64,000 bases of DNA from Stenotrophomonas rhizophila (GTDB lineage Bacteria > Pseudomonadota > Gammaproteobacteria > Xanthomonadales > Xanthomonadaceae): the NCBI RefSeq assembly GCF_001704155.1, contig NZ_CP016294.1, forward strand, positions 4,134,653-4,198,652, read 5' to 3'. Below are positions 21,854 through 30,082 of the stretch, in pieces (within the stretch, counting starts at the first letter, position 1; every line of letters starts with the position of its first letter). The notes under the pieces are model-generated. The model was not told the DNA's origin. It did no database searches and saw nothing but the letters and a program-made list of their open reading frames with translations. Made by a program: the position numbers and the translations under genes.

Positions 21854-24358
21854 ATGAGTACGCCGAGTTTTCCGATTTCCGGGCTGCTGCCGCAGATCGC
21901 CACGCAGCTGGCCACGCACCCGCGCCTGGTGCTGGAAGCGCCCCCGGGCGCGGGCAAGACCACCCAGGTGCCGCTGGCGCTGCTGGACGCGCCGTGGCTG
22001 GAAGGCCGGAAGGTCATCATGCTGGAACCACGCCGGGTAGCCGCGCGCAGCGCCGCGCAGTTCATGGCGCGGCAGCTGGGCGAAGAGGTCGGCGGCACGG
22101 TGGGCTACCGCATCCGCTTCGAGAACAAGGTGTCCGCACGCACCCGGGTGGAGGTGGTCACCGAGGGCATCCTCACCCGGATGCTGCAGGACGACCCGAT
22201 GCTGGACGGTGTGGGCGCGCTGCTGTTCGATGAATTCCATGAGCGCCATCTGGCCGCCGATCTCGGGCTGGCGCTGGCGCTGGATGTGCAGGCGCAGCTG
22301 CGCGAGGACCTGCGCATCGTGGTGATGTCGGCGACGCTGGATGGCGAGCGGCTGGCGCAGCTTCTGGACGCCCCGCGCCTGAGCAGCGCCGGCCGCAGCT
22401 TCCCGGTGGCGGTGAGCCATTTCCCGGCCCGCCGCGATGAATCCCTTGAGGCGCAGGCACGGCGCGCGGTGGAGCAGGCCTTGGCTGAGCACCCCGGGGA
22501 TGTGCTGGTGTTCCTGCCGGGCCAACGCGAGATCGCGCGCACCCAGGCGGCGCTGGAACAGGCGTTGCCCGCCGATATCCAGGTGCTGCCGCTGCACGGC
22601 GAGCTGCCGGTGGAGCAGCAGTCGCGCGTGCTGCAGCCCGATCCGCAGGGCCAGCGCCGGGTGGTGCTGGCCACCAACGTGGCCGAATCCTCGGTGACCC
22701 TGCCCGGGGTGCGCGTGGTGGTGGATGCGGGGCTGGCGCGCGAGCCGCGTTATGACCCCAACAGCGGTTTTTCGCGACTGGACGTGGTGAACATCGCGCA
22801 GGCCTCGGCCGACCAGCGCGCCGGCCGCGCCGGGCGCGTGGCTGAAGGCTGGGCCTGGCGGCTGTGGCCGCAGTCGCAGCGGCTGGAAGCGCAGCGCCGG
22901 CCGGAGATCGCACAGGTGGAGCTGGCCGCGCTGGCGCTGGAGCTGGCTGCATGGGGCAGCGAGGACCTGCGTTTCGTGGATGCGCCGCCGGTGGGCGCGA
23001 TGGCCGCCGCGCGCGAGCTGCTGCAGCGGTTGGGTGCGCTGGGCGATAGCGGCGCGCCCACCGCACTGGGCCGGCGCATGCTCACCCTGGGCACGCACCC
23101 ACGGCTGTCGGCGATGCTGCTGGCGGCCGGCAACGGCACCGAGCAGGCGCTGGCCTGCGACCTGGCCGCGCTGGTGGAAGCGCGGGATCCGCTGCGCCAC
23201 GGAAACGATGCCTTGGCCGCGCGGTGGCGGGCGCTGGCCGCATTCCGGCAGGGACGCGTGCCGCAGGACGCCAATCGCGGCGCGCTGGCGGCCATCGATG
23301 CGGCCAGCAAGCAATGGCGGCGGCGCCTGCGCTGCGACACCACGCCGCCGTCTTCAGTGGAGGCCCACCAGCTGGGCGACCTGCTGGCGCACGCCTTCCC
23401 GGACCGGATCGCGGCGCGGCATCCCACCGACCCGCTGCGTTACCTGTTGGCCAATGGGCGCAGCGCGCGCCTGTTCGACCCCAGCGACCTGCGCGGTGAG
23501 CCGTGGCTGGTGGCGGTGGAACTGCGCTACGAAGCCCGCGATGCGCTGCTGCAGCGCGCCGCGCCGGTGGATGAGAACCGCCTGCGCCGGGATTTCCCGC
23601 AGCGCTTCCAGCAGCAGGACGTGGTGCGCTGGGACGCGGACAAGCGGGCGCTGGTGGCGCGCCGCGAAAGCCGCTTCGACCGCATCGTGCTGGACAGCCG
23701 ATCGGGCGGGCGGGTGGATCCGGCGCAGGCCGCGCAGGCCTTGACCGAGGCGGTGCGCGAGCTGGGACTGGAGGCATTGCCATGGACCGACGGACTGCGC
23801 CAGTGGCAGGCGCGAGCACTCTCGCTGCGTGCGTGGATGCCGGAGCTGGACCTGCCGGAGGTGTCCGATGCGGCGCTGATGGAAACGCTCACGACATGGC
23901 TGACGCCGGCGTTCAATGGCAAGACGCGCCTGGATGCGCTGGATGAGTCCACGCTGGGCGAGGCGCTGAAATCGCCGATGCCGTGGGCACAGCGCCAGCT
24001 GATCGACCGGCATGCGCCGGTGCGTATCGCGGTGCCCTCGGGCATGGAGCGGCCGATCACGTATGCGCTGGAGGCCGATGGCAGCACGCCGCAGCCACCA
24101 GTGCTGGCGGTGAAGCTGCAGGAGCTGTTCGGGCTGGCCGATACGCCGCGCATCGCCGATGGCCGCGTGCCGCTCACGCTGCACCTGCTGTCGCCCGGTG
24201 GCCGCCCGCTGCAGGTGACCCAGGACCTGCGCAACTTCTGGGCCAACACCTATGCCGAGGTCAAGAAGGAAATGAAGGGGCGCTACCCACGGCACCCGTG
24301 GCCGGATGATCCGTGGACCGCCAGCGCCACCCATCGCGCCAAGCCACGCGGGACATAA
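21854..24358 (+). CDS. hrpB: ATP-dependent helicase HrpB
   Basis: The 834-residue DExH helicase shows Walker A APPGAGKTT (29-37), the DEFH box (126-129), SAT (159-161), a helicase C domain with LATNVAESSVTLPGVR, and QRAGRAGR. The HrpB-specific C-terminal region follows, ending PWPDDPWTASATHRAKPRGT. Length agrees with the E. coli protein (about 810-820). HrpB is distinct from HrpA and from type III secretion hrp genes; its in vivo role is mostly unknown. Confidence 0.95.
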   Translation: MSTPSFPISGLLPQIATQLATHPRLVLEAPPGAGKTTQVPLALLDAPWLEGRKVIMLEPRRVAARSAAQFMARQLGEEVGGTVGYRIRFENKVSARTRVEVVTEGILTRMLQDDPMLDGVGALLFDEFHERHLAADLGLALALDVQAQLREDLRIVVMSATLDGERLAQLLDAPRLSSAGRSFPVAVSHFPARRDESLEAQARRAVEQALAEHPGDVLVFLPGQREIARTQAALEQALPADIQVLPLHGELPVEQQSRVLQPDPQGQRRVVLATNVAESSVTLPGVRVVVDAGLAREPRYDPNSGFSRLDVVNIAQASADQRAGRAGRVAEGWAWRLWPQSQRLEAQRRPEIAQVELAALALELAAWGSEDLRFVDAPPVGAMAAARELLQRLGALGDSGAPTALGRRMLTLGTHPRLSAMLLAAGNGTEQALACDLAALVEARDPLRHGNDALAARWRALAAFRQGRVPQDANRGALAAIDAASKQWRRRLRCDTTPPSSVEAHQLGDLLAHAFPDRIAARHPTDPLRYLLANGRSARLFDPSDLRGEPWLVAVELRYEARDALLQRAAPVDENRLRRDFPQRFQQQDVVRWDADKRALVARRESRFDRIVLDSRSGGRVDPAQAAQALTEAVRELGLEALPWTDGLRQWQARALSLRAWMPELDLPEVSDAALMETLTTWLTPAFNGKTRLDALDESTLGEALKSPMPWAQRQLIDRHAPVRIAVPSGMERPITYALEADGSTPQPPVLAVKLQELFGLADTPRIADGRVPLTLHLLSPGGRPLQVTQDLRNFWANTYAEVKKEMKGRYPRHPWPDDPWTASATHRAKPRGT

Positions 24359-24502
24359 CGCCGGCTGACCGTGCGCCGCCGGTCCACCTGAATGGATCGC
24401 GCGGATTGGTTATCGTCGTGACCATGCCGTGCCTGGTGGATAACACGCCCTACACGGCCCCCGCGCGACACTGGATTTCGAACCGAGGCAAAGGACCCCC
24501 CA

Positions 24503-24892
24503 ATGAGCAGACTGACCGTGATTACCGACCGCGCCCTGGAGCGTGCACTGGATCTGGCAAGCAGCGCAGGCGATGGCCTGAAGCACGCCGGCAGCAACCT
24601 GCGCCACCTCGGCCCGCAGGCGACGGACTGGATCAAGACCGGTGCGGCGCTGGGTGCGGTGAAGACCGGCAGCAAGGTGGCCGCCAAGGCGGTGCGCCGT
24701 AATCCGGCGGCCACCATCGCCGTGGCCGCAGTAGGTGTAGGCCTGCTGGGCTACGCGCTGTACCGCAAGCAGCAGAAGAAGAAGCTGGCCAACGGCAGCG
24801 TGGTGAATGGGCAGGCCGAGCGCATCAGCGCGCGCAACCGCCGCAACACCACGGTGGTGGATGAGCACAGCGATATCGGCAGCGACGCCTGA
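24503..24892 (+). CDS. Small single-pass membrane protein, unknown function
   Basis: The 129-residue protein has a polar helical N-terminal part (residues 1-65), one hydrophobic segment (TIAVAAVGVGLLGYALY, about 71-87) followed by a basic stop-transfer cluster (RKQQKKK), and a polar tail. It could be a DUF883-like or other short envelope-stress protein, but no signature is firm. A strong intrinsic terminator follows 25 bp after the stop. Confidence 0.65.
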   Translation: MSRLTVITDRALERALDLASSAGDGLKHAGSNLRHLGPQATDWIKTGAALGAVKTGSKVAAKAVRRNPAATIAVAAVGVGLLGYALYRKQQKKKLANGSVVNGQAERISARNRRNTTVVDEHSDIGSDA

Positions 24893-24917
24893 TCCATCAG
24901 GCACGTTGCAGTAGACG

Positions 24918-24948
24918 AAAACCGCCGGCCTGTCCGGCGGTTTTTGTT
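24918..24948. terminator. Bidirectional intrinsic terminator
   Basis: An A-run, CCGCCGG-(CCTGT)-CCGGCGG stem and T5GT3 tail lie between the convergent small membrane gene and rluE. The flanking A- and T-runs fit termination on both strands. Confidence 0.85.
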
Positions 24949-24952
24949 TGGA

Positions 24953-25489
24953 TCAATCGATCCGCCGCCACTGGCCGGGCTGCAGGTCCTCCAGCCGGTG
25001 CGGGCCCATCGCCACGCGCACCAGCCGCAGCGTGGGCAGGCCGACCGCCGCCGTCATCCGTCGCACCTGGCGGTTGCGCCCTTCGCGCAGGGTGATGGCC
25101 AGCCAGGCATCAGGCACGGTCTTGCGGAACCGCACCGGCGGCGTGCGCTCCCACAACGATGGGGTTTCCAGGTACTCCACGCGTGCGGGCAGGGTCGGGC
25201 CGTCGTTCAACTGCACGCCCCTGCGCAACGCCTGTACCTGCTCGTCGGTCGGCGCGCCTTCCACCTGCACCCAGTAGGTCTTGTCTTCCTTGTGGCGCGG
25301 GTCTGTCAGCCGATGTGCCAGCCTGCCGTCGTCGGTGAGCAGCAGCAGGCCCTCGCTGTCGTAGTCCAGGCGACCTGCCGCGTATACGTCAGGCGGCAGG
25401 CCGAAGCCGGCCAGGGTCGCGCGTGGCGGCTGGCTGCTGTCGGTGAACTGGCACAGGACGTTGAAGGGCTTGTTGAAGGCGATCAGCAT
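24953..25489 (-). CDS. rluE: 23S rRNA pseudouridine synthase RluE
   Basis: The 178-residue protein belongs to the RsuA/RluB/E/F family but has no S4 domain, as expected for RluE, which modifies U2457 of 23S rRNA. It starts with FNKPFNVLCQFT. The catalytic segment is GRLDYDSEGLLLLT with Asp42, and EGRNRQVRRMTAAVGLPTLRLVR is the family's C-terminal motif. E. coli RluE is somewhat longer at its N-terminus; the core is complete here. Confidence 0.9.
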   Translation of the reverse strand: MLIAFNKPFNVLCQFTDSSQPPRATLAGFGLPPDVYAAGRLDYDSEGLLLLTDDGRLAHRLTDPRHKEDKTYWVQVEGAPTDEQVQALRRGVQLNDGPTLPARVEYLETPSLWERTPPVRFRKTVPDAWLAITLREGRNRQVRRMTAAVGLPTLRLVRVAMGPHRLEDLQPGQWRRID

Positions 25490-25565
25490 GGGGCGGGACA
25501 GAAGTGACGAGGTGTCATTGTCCCATTACACGGCTTCGGACGCCGTGGTACCGCTATCTCAACCG

Positions 25566-25591
25566 GTAGCGCACGACCGTTGGTCGTGCGC
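25566..25591 (+). repeat. GTAG-headed REP palindrome (SMAG-like)
   Basis: GTAG is followed by GCGCACGACC-GTT-GGTCGTGCGC, a perfect stem with a GTT loop. It lies between the convergently placed 3' end of the methyltransferase gene and the 5' end of rluE. Confidence 0.7.
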
Positions 25592-25615
25592 CCGCGTACC
25601 GGGCAGGGCCCGGCA

Positions 25616-26467
25616 CTACTTCACGAAACGAAGGGTCATGCGGTCGCTTTCACCGATCGCCTTGTACTTGGCATCATCGGCGGCGTCATGGTTGTTCACC
25701 GGCGGCAGGGTCCACACGCCGTTCGGGTGGTCCTTGGTATCGCGCGGGTTGGCGTTGATCTCGCTGCTGCCGGCCAGTTTGAAGCCGGCCGCTTCGGCCA
25801 TGGCGATGACCTGGGCCTGGCCCACGTAGCCGCTCTTGTCGTCGGCCGGCACGTCGGCCTTGGCACGGTGTTCGACCACGCCGAGCACGCCACCGGGCTT
25901 GAGCACGCTGTAGAAGCCCTTGAACATGCCTTCGGCCTGGTTGGCGCTGCGCCAGTTGTGCACGTTGCGGAAGGTCAGCACGACATCGGCGGAGTTGTCA
26001 GGGCCGAACTTGGGGGCTTTGGGGTCGTAGCCCACGATCTTGGCCTTGTCGTAGAGCGCCGGGGTGCCGGCGAACTTCTTTTCCAGCCCGTCGCGGCCGC
26101 GCTGCTGGTAATCGCGGGCCTTGCCTTCAGCAACTGCCATCGGGTCGACCACCGCCGCGACGTAGGTGCCCTTGTCACGCAGCAGCGGGGCGAGGATTTC
26201 CGAGTACCAGCCGCCACCGGGGGTGATTTCCACCACGGTCTTGCCCGGTTCCACGCCGAAGAACGACAACGTCTGCGCCGGGTGGCGGTAGGCATCGCGC
26301 TTCACGTTGTCCGGCGTGCGGCCCTTGCCGTCGACGGCAGCCTGGACGGCGGCGGTGATGGCGGGCTGGGCGTTGGGGCCGGCCGGCTTGATGGCCATGG
26401 CGGGAGCGGCAAGCAGCAGCGTGGATACGGTGAACAGGCAGGCACAGCTGAGCGAACGGGCTTTCAT
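25616..26467 (-). CDS. Secreted class I SAM-dependent methyltransferase-like protein
   Basis: The 283-residue protein starts at MKARSLSC and carries a clear signal peptide (hydrophobic CLFTVSTLLLAAPAMA, cleavage after AMA, about residue 25). The mature part has a Rossmann methyltransferase fold: TVVEITPGGGWYSEIL as motif I (about 78-93) and VLKPGGVLGVVEH as the later strand/loop. Related annotated proteins (COG4798 type) also have signal peptides. Since SAM is not known in the periplasm, the real activity is unclear. It stands alone and is divergent from the aldo/keto reductase gene. Confidence 0.8.
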   Translation of the reverse strand: MKARSLSCACLFTVSTLLLAAPAMAIKPAGPNAQPAITAAVQAAVDGKGRTPDNVKRDAYRHPAQTLSFFGVEPGKTVVEITPGGGWYSEILAPLLRDKGTYVAAVVDPMAVAEGKARDYQQRGRDGLEKKFAGTPALYDKAKIVGYDPKAPKFGPDNSADVVLTFRNVHNWRSANQAEGMFKGFYSVLKPGGVLGVVEHRAKADVPADDKSGYVGQAQVIAMAEAAGFKLAGSSEINANPRDTKDHPNGVWTLPPVNNHDAADDAKYKAIGESDRMTLRFVK

Positions 26468-26639
26468 CGGATCACCTACGGTGGCGGGATGCGGCGAGCC
26501 TAGCAGCCGCGATGTCAAAGGTGTTCACAAAACGTTAGTGCAGTGCAGCGAAGCGGAACACTGTTTTGTGGCCCGCGCCGCAGCGGTGTCATGGACAGGC
26601 ACTTATGCTGTGACATTGGATTTGACTGGAGGATTGCCC

Positions 26640-27593
26640 ATGACTGCACCGCGCGAACTCGGCCGTTCCGGCCTGAAAGTGCTTCCCATCGCGTTCGGCG
26701 GCAACGTCTTCGGCTGGGGCGCGGACGAGAAGACCTCGTTCGCCCTGCTCGATGCGTTCGTCGATGCCGGCTACAGCCTGGTCGATACCGCCGATGTGTA
26801 TTCGGCCTGGGTGCCCGGGAACAGGGGCGGTGAATCGGAAACGATCCTGGGCCGCTGGTTCCAGCGCAGCGGCAAGCGCGACAAGGTGGTGCTGGCCACC
26901 AAGGTGGCCAAGTGGGCCGAACACCCGGGGCTGTCCGCCGACAACATCAGCGCGGCCGTGGAAGATTCGCTGCGCCGCCTGCAGACCGATGTCATCGATC
27001 TCTACCAAGCGCACGAGGATGACGAGTCCACCCCGCTGGAAACCACGCTGGCCGCGTTTGGCCGGTTGATCGAACAGGGCAAGGTACGTGCGATTGGCGC
27101 CTCCAACTACAGCGCCGAGCGGTTGCAGGCCGCGCTGAAGGTATCGGCGGACTACAGGCTGCCCCGCTACGAGACGCTGCAGCCGGAGTACAACCTGTAT
27201 GACCGTGCCGGTTACGAAAGCGGGCTGGAAGCGGTGGCGCGCGAGCACGGGCTGGGCGTAATCAGCTACTACTCGCTGGCCAGCGGCTTCCTCAGCGGCA
27301 AGTACCGCAGTGCCGATGATGCGGCCAAGAGCAGCTCGCGCGGCAGCAGCGTGGTGGCCAAGTACGTCAATCCGCGTGGCCTGCGCATCCTGCAGGCGCT
27401 GGATGACGTGGCCGGCACCTACAACGCGACCCCGGCCCAGGTCGCCATTGCCTGGTTGATCGCCCGCCCGGGTATCACCGCGCCGATCGTCAGCGCGACC
27501 CGCGTGGAACAGCTGCACGACGTCCTCGCCGCTGCCCAGGTAGACCTGACCGCCGAAGACATCGCACAGCTGGAAAGCGCCAGCGCCGCCTGA
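26640..27593 (+). CDS. Aldo/keto reductase
   Basis: The 317-residue NADPH oxidoreductase starts at ATG 26640 behind GGAGG; the frame runs far upstream but has no support there. The catalytic tetrad is visible: Asp and Tyr in LVDTADVYSAW (about 48-58), Lys in VVLATKVAKW, and His in LYQAHEDDE. Family motifs GASNYSAERL and QPEYNLYDR follow. The sequence resembles YajO-like AKR proteins. Substrate unknown. It ends at a terminator shared with the convergent flavoprotein gene. Confidence 0.88.
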   Translation: MTAPRELGRSGLKVLPIAFGGNVFGWGADEKTSFALLDAFVDAGYSLVDTADVYSAWVPGNRGGESETILGRWFQRSGKRDKVVLATKVAKWAEHPGLSADNISAAVEDSLRRLQTDVIDLYQAHEDDESTPLETTLAAFGRLIEQGKVRAIGASNYSAERLQAALKVSADYRLPRYETLQPEYNLYDRAGYESGLEAVAREHGLGVISYYSLASGFLSGKYRSADDAAKSSSRGSSVVAKYVNPRGLRILQALDDVAGTYNATPAQVAIAWLIARPGITAPIVSATRVEQLHDVLAAAQVDLTAEDIAQLESASAA

Positions 27594-27621
27594 CCGCCCC
27601 TCCGGAATAGACCGCACCAGC

Positions 27622-27646
27622 AACGGCCACCCCAGGGTGGCCGTTT
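27622..27646. terminator. Intrinsic terminator between convergent genes
   Basis: AACGGCCACCC and GGGTGGCCGTT form an 11-bp stem followed by T's, in the 58-bp gap between the aldo/keto reductase and the flavoprotein gene. Confidence 0.65.
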
Positions 27647-27651
27647 CCACA

Positions 27652-28560
27652 TCACCCCACCACTGCCCCATCTTCGGCCACCAGCGCGTGATGCATGCTG
27701 ACCCCGGCGCGCACCCCCTCCGCACTGGCCAGGGTGATGTTGCCCATCAATGTTGCATCACCTGCCGCGTAGACACCGGGCACCGTGGTCTGCTTCTGCG
27801 CATCCACCCGAACCAGCACACCGACCGGGCTCTCTTCCAGTTCACAGCCGAGCTGCTCCACCAGCGCTGAACCCATTTCCTGGCGCGCACTGACGAACAG
27901 CGCGCGCAGGTCGATGTGGCGTCCATCGGCCAGCAACGCCCCACTCAACTGCGGCGGGTCGCCTTCCAGTGCCACGACCGTTTCCGTTTCGATCTGCACG
28001 CCGCGCCGCTGCAGCGTGCCCAGCTGCTCCTCGTCCAGTGCCATGCCCTGGGTGAAAAAGGTGACCTGGCCCCAGTCGGCGATCAGCCCGGCCATGATTG
28101 GCGACATCGGATGTCCCCCCAGCAGCCCGATCGCGCCACCGCCCACTTCATAGCCATGGCAGTACGGGCAGTGCAGCACGCTGTGGCCCCAGCGTTCGGC
28201 GAGGCCGGGCAGTCCGGGCAACACATCGCGGATGCCGGTGGCCAGCAGCAGCTTGCGCGCCGCCCATGTATCCCCGGCCGCCGTGCTTACCGCGAAACCA
28301 TCCACGGTCGGCTGCGCGTCGGTGGCGGTGTCGTTGGCCCAGCGCACGCTGGGGTAATCCAGCAGCTGTGCCTTGGCCTGGCGCAGCAGGTCGCCGCCGG
28401 AGATGCCATCCAGACCCAGCACGCCGTGCGAGTGGCTGGAGAAGCGGTTGCGCGGCAGCCCGCTGTCGATCACCAGCACGCTGCGGCGCGCACGCGCCAG
28501 CATCATGGCGGCGGAGAGCCCGGCGAAACTGCCGCCGACGATCACGGCATCAAAGGTCAT
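27652..28560 (-). CDS. Thioredoxin reductase-like FAD/NAD(P) oxidoreductase
   Basis: The 302-residue protein starts MTFDAVIVGGSFAGLSAAM, with the FAD-binding GGSFAG at about residues 9-14. A redox-type CPYC motif (HCPYCHGYEV, about residue 133) and the second nucleotide site LLGGHPMSP follow. The C-terminal VPGVYAAGDAT binds FAD. This is the single-module arrangement of low-molecular-weight thioredoxin reductase-like proteins. It overlaps the rrf2 gene by 11 bp, so the two form an operon and its expression is probably set by the Rrf2 regulator. Electron acceptor unknown. Confidence 0.85.
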   Translation of the reverse strand: MTFDAVIVGGSFAGLSAAMMLARARRSVLVIDSGLPRNRFSSHSHGVLGLDGISGGDLLRQAKAQLLDYPSVRWANDTATDAQPTVDGFAVSTAAGDTWAARKLLLATGIRDVLPGLPGLAERWGHSVLHCPYCHGYEVGGGAIGLLGGHPMSPIMAGLIADWGQVTFFTQGMALDEEQLGTLQRRGVQIETETVVALEGDPPQLSGALLADGRHIDLRALFVSARQEMGSALVEQLGCELEESPVGVLVRVDAQKQTTVPGVYAAGDATLMGNITLASAEGVRAGVSMHHALVAEDGAVVG

Positions 28561-29002
28561 GCGGAACTCCCTTGCTGTGCTGGGCCAGGTGCTGGGCAAA
28601 GGCGTCGCCCAGGGTCGCCAGCGTGGTGGCATGCAGGCGCTGTTCGAGCAGCGCCTGCGCCTGTTGGTAGCTCTCATCCAGCGCGGCATTCACCACCTGC
28701 TGCACCGGGCAGCCGCGCCCGGTGTCGCGCGCGCCGGTATGCAGCAGCGCCGGCGAGCCGATGGCGAGATAGACGTCGTGCAGGGTGATGGTGGCCGGGT
28801 CGCGCGCCAGCTGGCTGCCGCCACCATGGCCGCGGGCGGTGTGGACCAACCCACCCTTCTGCAACGCGGCGAGCAGGCGGCGGATCACCACCGGGTGGGT
28901 CGGCAGGCAGGCAGCGAGCTGTTCGGAGGTGCGCGGTCCGTCCTGGCCGACCAGGTGGGCCATGATGTGCAGCGCGTCGGAGAATTGATTGCTGGATTTC
29001 AT
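28550..29002 (-). CDS. Rrf2-family transcriptional regulator
   Basis: The 150-residue protein has the Rrf2 winged-helix domain: FSDALHIMAHLV, then LPTHPVVIRRLLAALQKGGLV (recognition helix) and GHGGGSQLARDPATITLHDVYLAI, a strong family signature. Only one cysteine (RGCPVQQVV) is found in the usual three-Cys cluster region, so an iron-sulfur cofactor is unlikely; a thiol switch is possible. It is co-transcribed with the thioredoxin reductase-like gene. A perfect inverted repeat overlaps its start codon and suggests autoregulation. Confidence 0.9.
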   Translation of the reverse strand: MKSSNQFSDALHIMAHLVGQDGPRTSEQLAACLPTHPVVIRRLLAALQKGGLVHTARGHGGGSQLARDPATITLHDVYLAIGSPALLHTGARDTGRGCPVQQVVNAALDESYQQAQALLEQRLHATTLATLGDAFAQHLAQHSKGVPHDL

Positions 29003-29021
29003 GTAACACCAATAGTTACAT
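29001..29021. promoter_or_regulatory. Candidate Rrf2 operator
   Basis: ATGTAAC and GTTACAT form a perfect 7-bp inverted repeat with a 7-nt spacer. It overlaps the first codon of the rrf2-type gene and is AT-rich in a GC-rich setting. Confidence 0.65.
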
Positions 29022-29037
29022 ATTTTGCCAGCGGTGG

Positions 29038-29060
29038 GTAGCGCCGGCCGTTGGCCGGCC
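29038..29060 (+). repeat. GTAG-headed REP palindrome (SMAG-like)
   Basis: The 23 bp are identical to the copy at 18936-18958 (GTAGC then GCCGGCC-GTT-GGCCGGC). It lies between the rrf2 and lysR-type genes. Confidence 0.75.
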
Positions 29061-29072
29061 CATGCATAGGTT

Positions 29073-29975
29073 TCAGCGGAGGAACGCCCGCCCGGTCATG
29101 GATTCGGCGAGATAGTCCAGGAAGCTGCTGATCCGCGCCGAAACGGCGGTGTTGCGGTAGTACACGGCGTGGATGGGCTGGCGCACTTCCACGGTGAGCG
29201 CCGGCAGCACCTGCACCAGCGTGCCCGCATCGCGGTCGCGGTGGGTCATGAAGTCGGACAGGCAGACCACGCCCGCGCCCTCCAGCGCCAGCCGGCGCAG
29301 CGTTTCGCCGCTGGACACCGCCACCGCCGGGCGGATGTGCAGCAGCGCGTCGGTGCGCCCGGGCAGCGGCCAGTGGTTGAGCGAATCCGGTTCGTTGAAG
29401 CCGAGCAGCGCGTGGCCGTCCAGTTCTTCAACCGTCTTCGGCGTGCCGTACTGGGCGAGGTAGGCCGGGCTGGCCAATACGCGAAGGCGGCTGTGCGCGA
29501 GCGGGCGCGCGTGCAGGGTGGAATCGGCCAGCGGGCCGATCCGGATGGCGACGTCGGTGCGGCGTTCGAGCAGATCGATGTAGCGCTCGCTGCTGTTGAG
29601 CTCCAGCTGCACGTCCGGGTACAGCGCCCGGTACCCGGCAACCATCGGCGCGATGACGTGCAGCACGAACGGGGTGGCCGCATCCACGCGCAGGCGGCCG
29701 GCCGGGCGCTGCCGCCGCGCCGTCATGTGCTCTTCGGCCGCTTCCACCGAGGCCACGATGGCGCGTGCCTGGGCCAGGAAGGCATCGCCTTCTTCGGTGA
29801 GCTGAAGGCGGCGGGTGGTGCGGGTCAGCAGGGTGGTGCCCAGCTTTTCCTCCAGCCGGCCCAGCGCGCGACTGACCCCGGAGGTGGTCTGGCCCAGTTC
29901 CTCGGCGGCGGCGGTGATCGAGCCGCTGTCGATGACGGCGATGAACGCCTGCATTTCGTCCAGGGTGGTCTTCAT
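29073..29975 (-). CDS. yafC: LysR-family regulator, YafC-like
   Basis: The 300-residue regulator starts at MKTTLDEM (29975; an ATG three codons earlier is possible). The HTH covers about residues 15-60: ITAAAEELGQTTSGVSRALGRLEEKLGTTLL. The effector domain carries VDAATPFVLHVIAPM, LLERRTDVAIRIGPL, and LGFNEPDSLNHWPLP, which parallels E. coli YafC (LGFTEPASLNTWPI). In E. coli yafC neighbours dkgB; here it is divergent from an MFS exporter followed by dkgB, which supports the assignment. It likely controls the divergent pair. Confidence 0.85.
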   Translation of the reverse strand: MKTTLDEMQAFIAVIDSGSITAAAEELGQTTSGVSRALGRLEEKLGTTLLTRTTRRLQLTEEGDAFLAQARAIVASVEAAEEHMTARRQRPAGRLRVDAATPFVLHVIAPMVAGYRALYPDVQLELNSSERYIDLLERRTDVAIRIGPLADSTLHARPLAHSRLRVLASPAYLAQYGTPKTVEELDGHALLGFNEPDSLNHWPLPGRTDALLHIRPAVAVSSGETLRRLALEGAGVVCLSDFMTHRDRDAGTLVQVLPALTVEVRQPIHAVYYRNTAVSARISSFLDYLAESMTGRAFLR

Positions 29976-29987
29976 GGCCCCCATTAT

Positions 29988-30007
29988 TGACCATGAAGCA
30001 AGAGTCA
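29988..30007. promoter_or_regulatory. Possible LysR-type operator
   Basis: TGAC-N12-GTCA lies in the 107-bp gap between the yafC-like gene and the MFS gene. The size and dyad fit a LysR box, but the arms are only 4 bp. Confidence 0.3.
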
Positions 30008-30082
30008 TTGGCGTGAAGACCGGTTTTTCCGCAAGAGTGCGGCGCGCAGACTGCGCACCTTCTTCTTCCACCGGTAACGCTC

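Noticed and set aside
21773..23314. A 513-residue N-terminal extension of TatD
   Set aside because: The frame is open upstream of the real start, but it is opposite hrpB and has no similarity to TatD, which begins at MQLIDIGANLT.
21854..24358. hrpB as part of a type III secretion locus
   Set aside because: The name is shared only; the protein is a DExH helicase and no secretion genes surround it.
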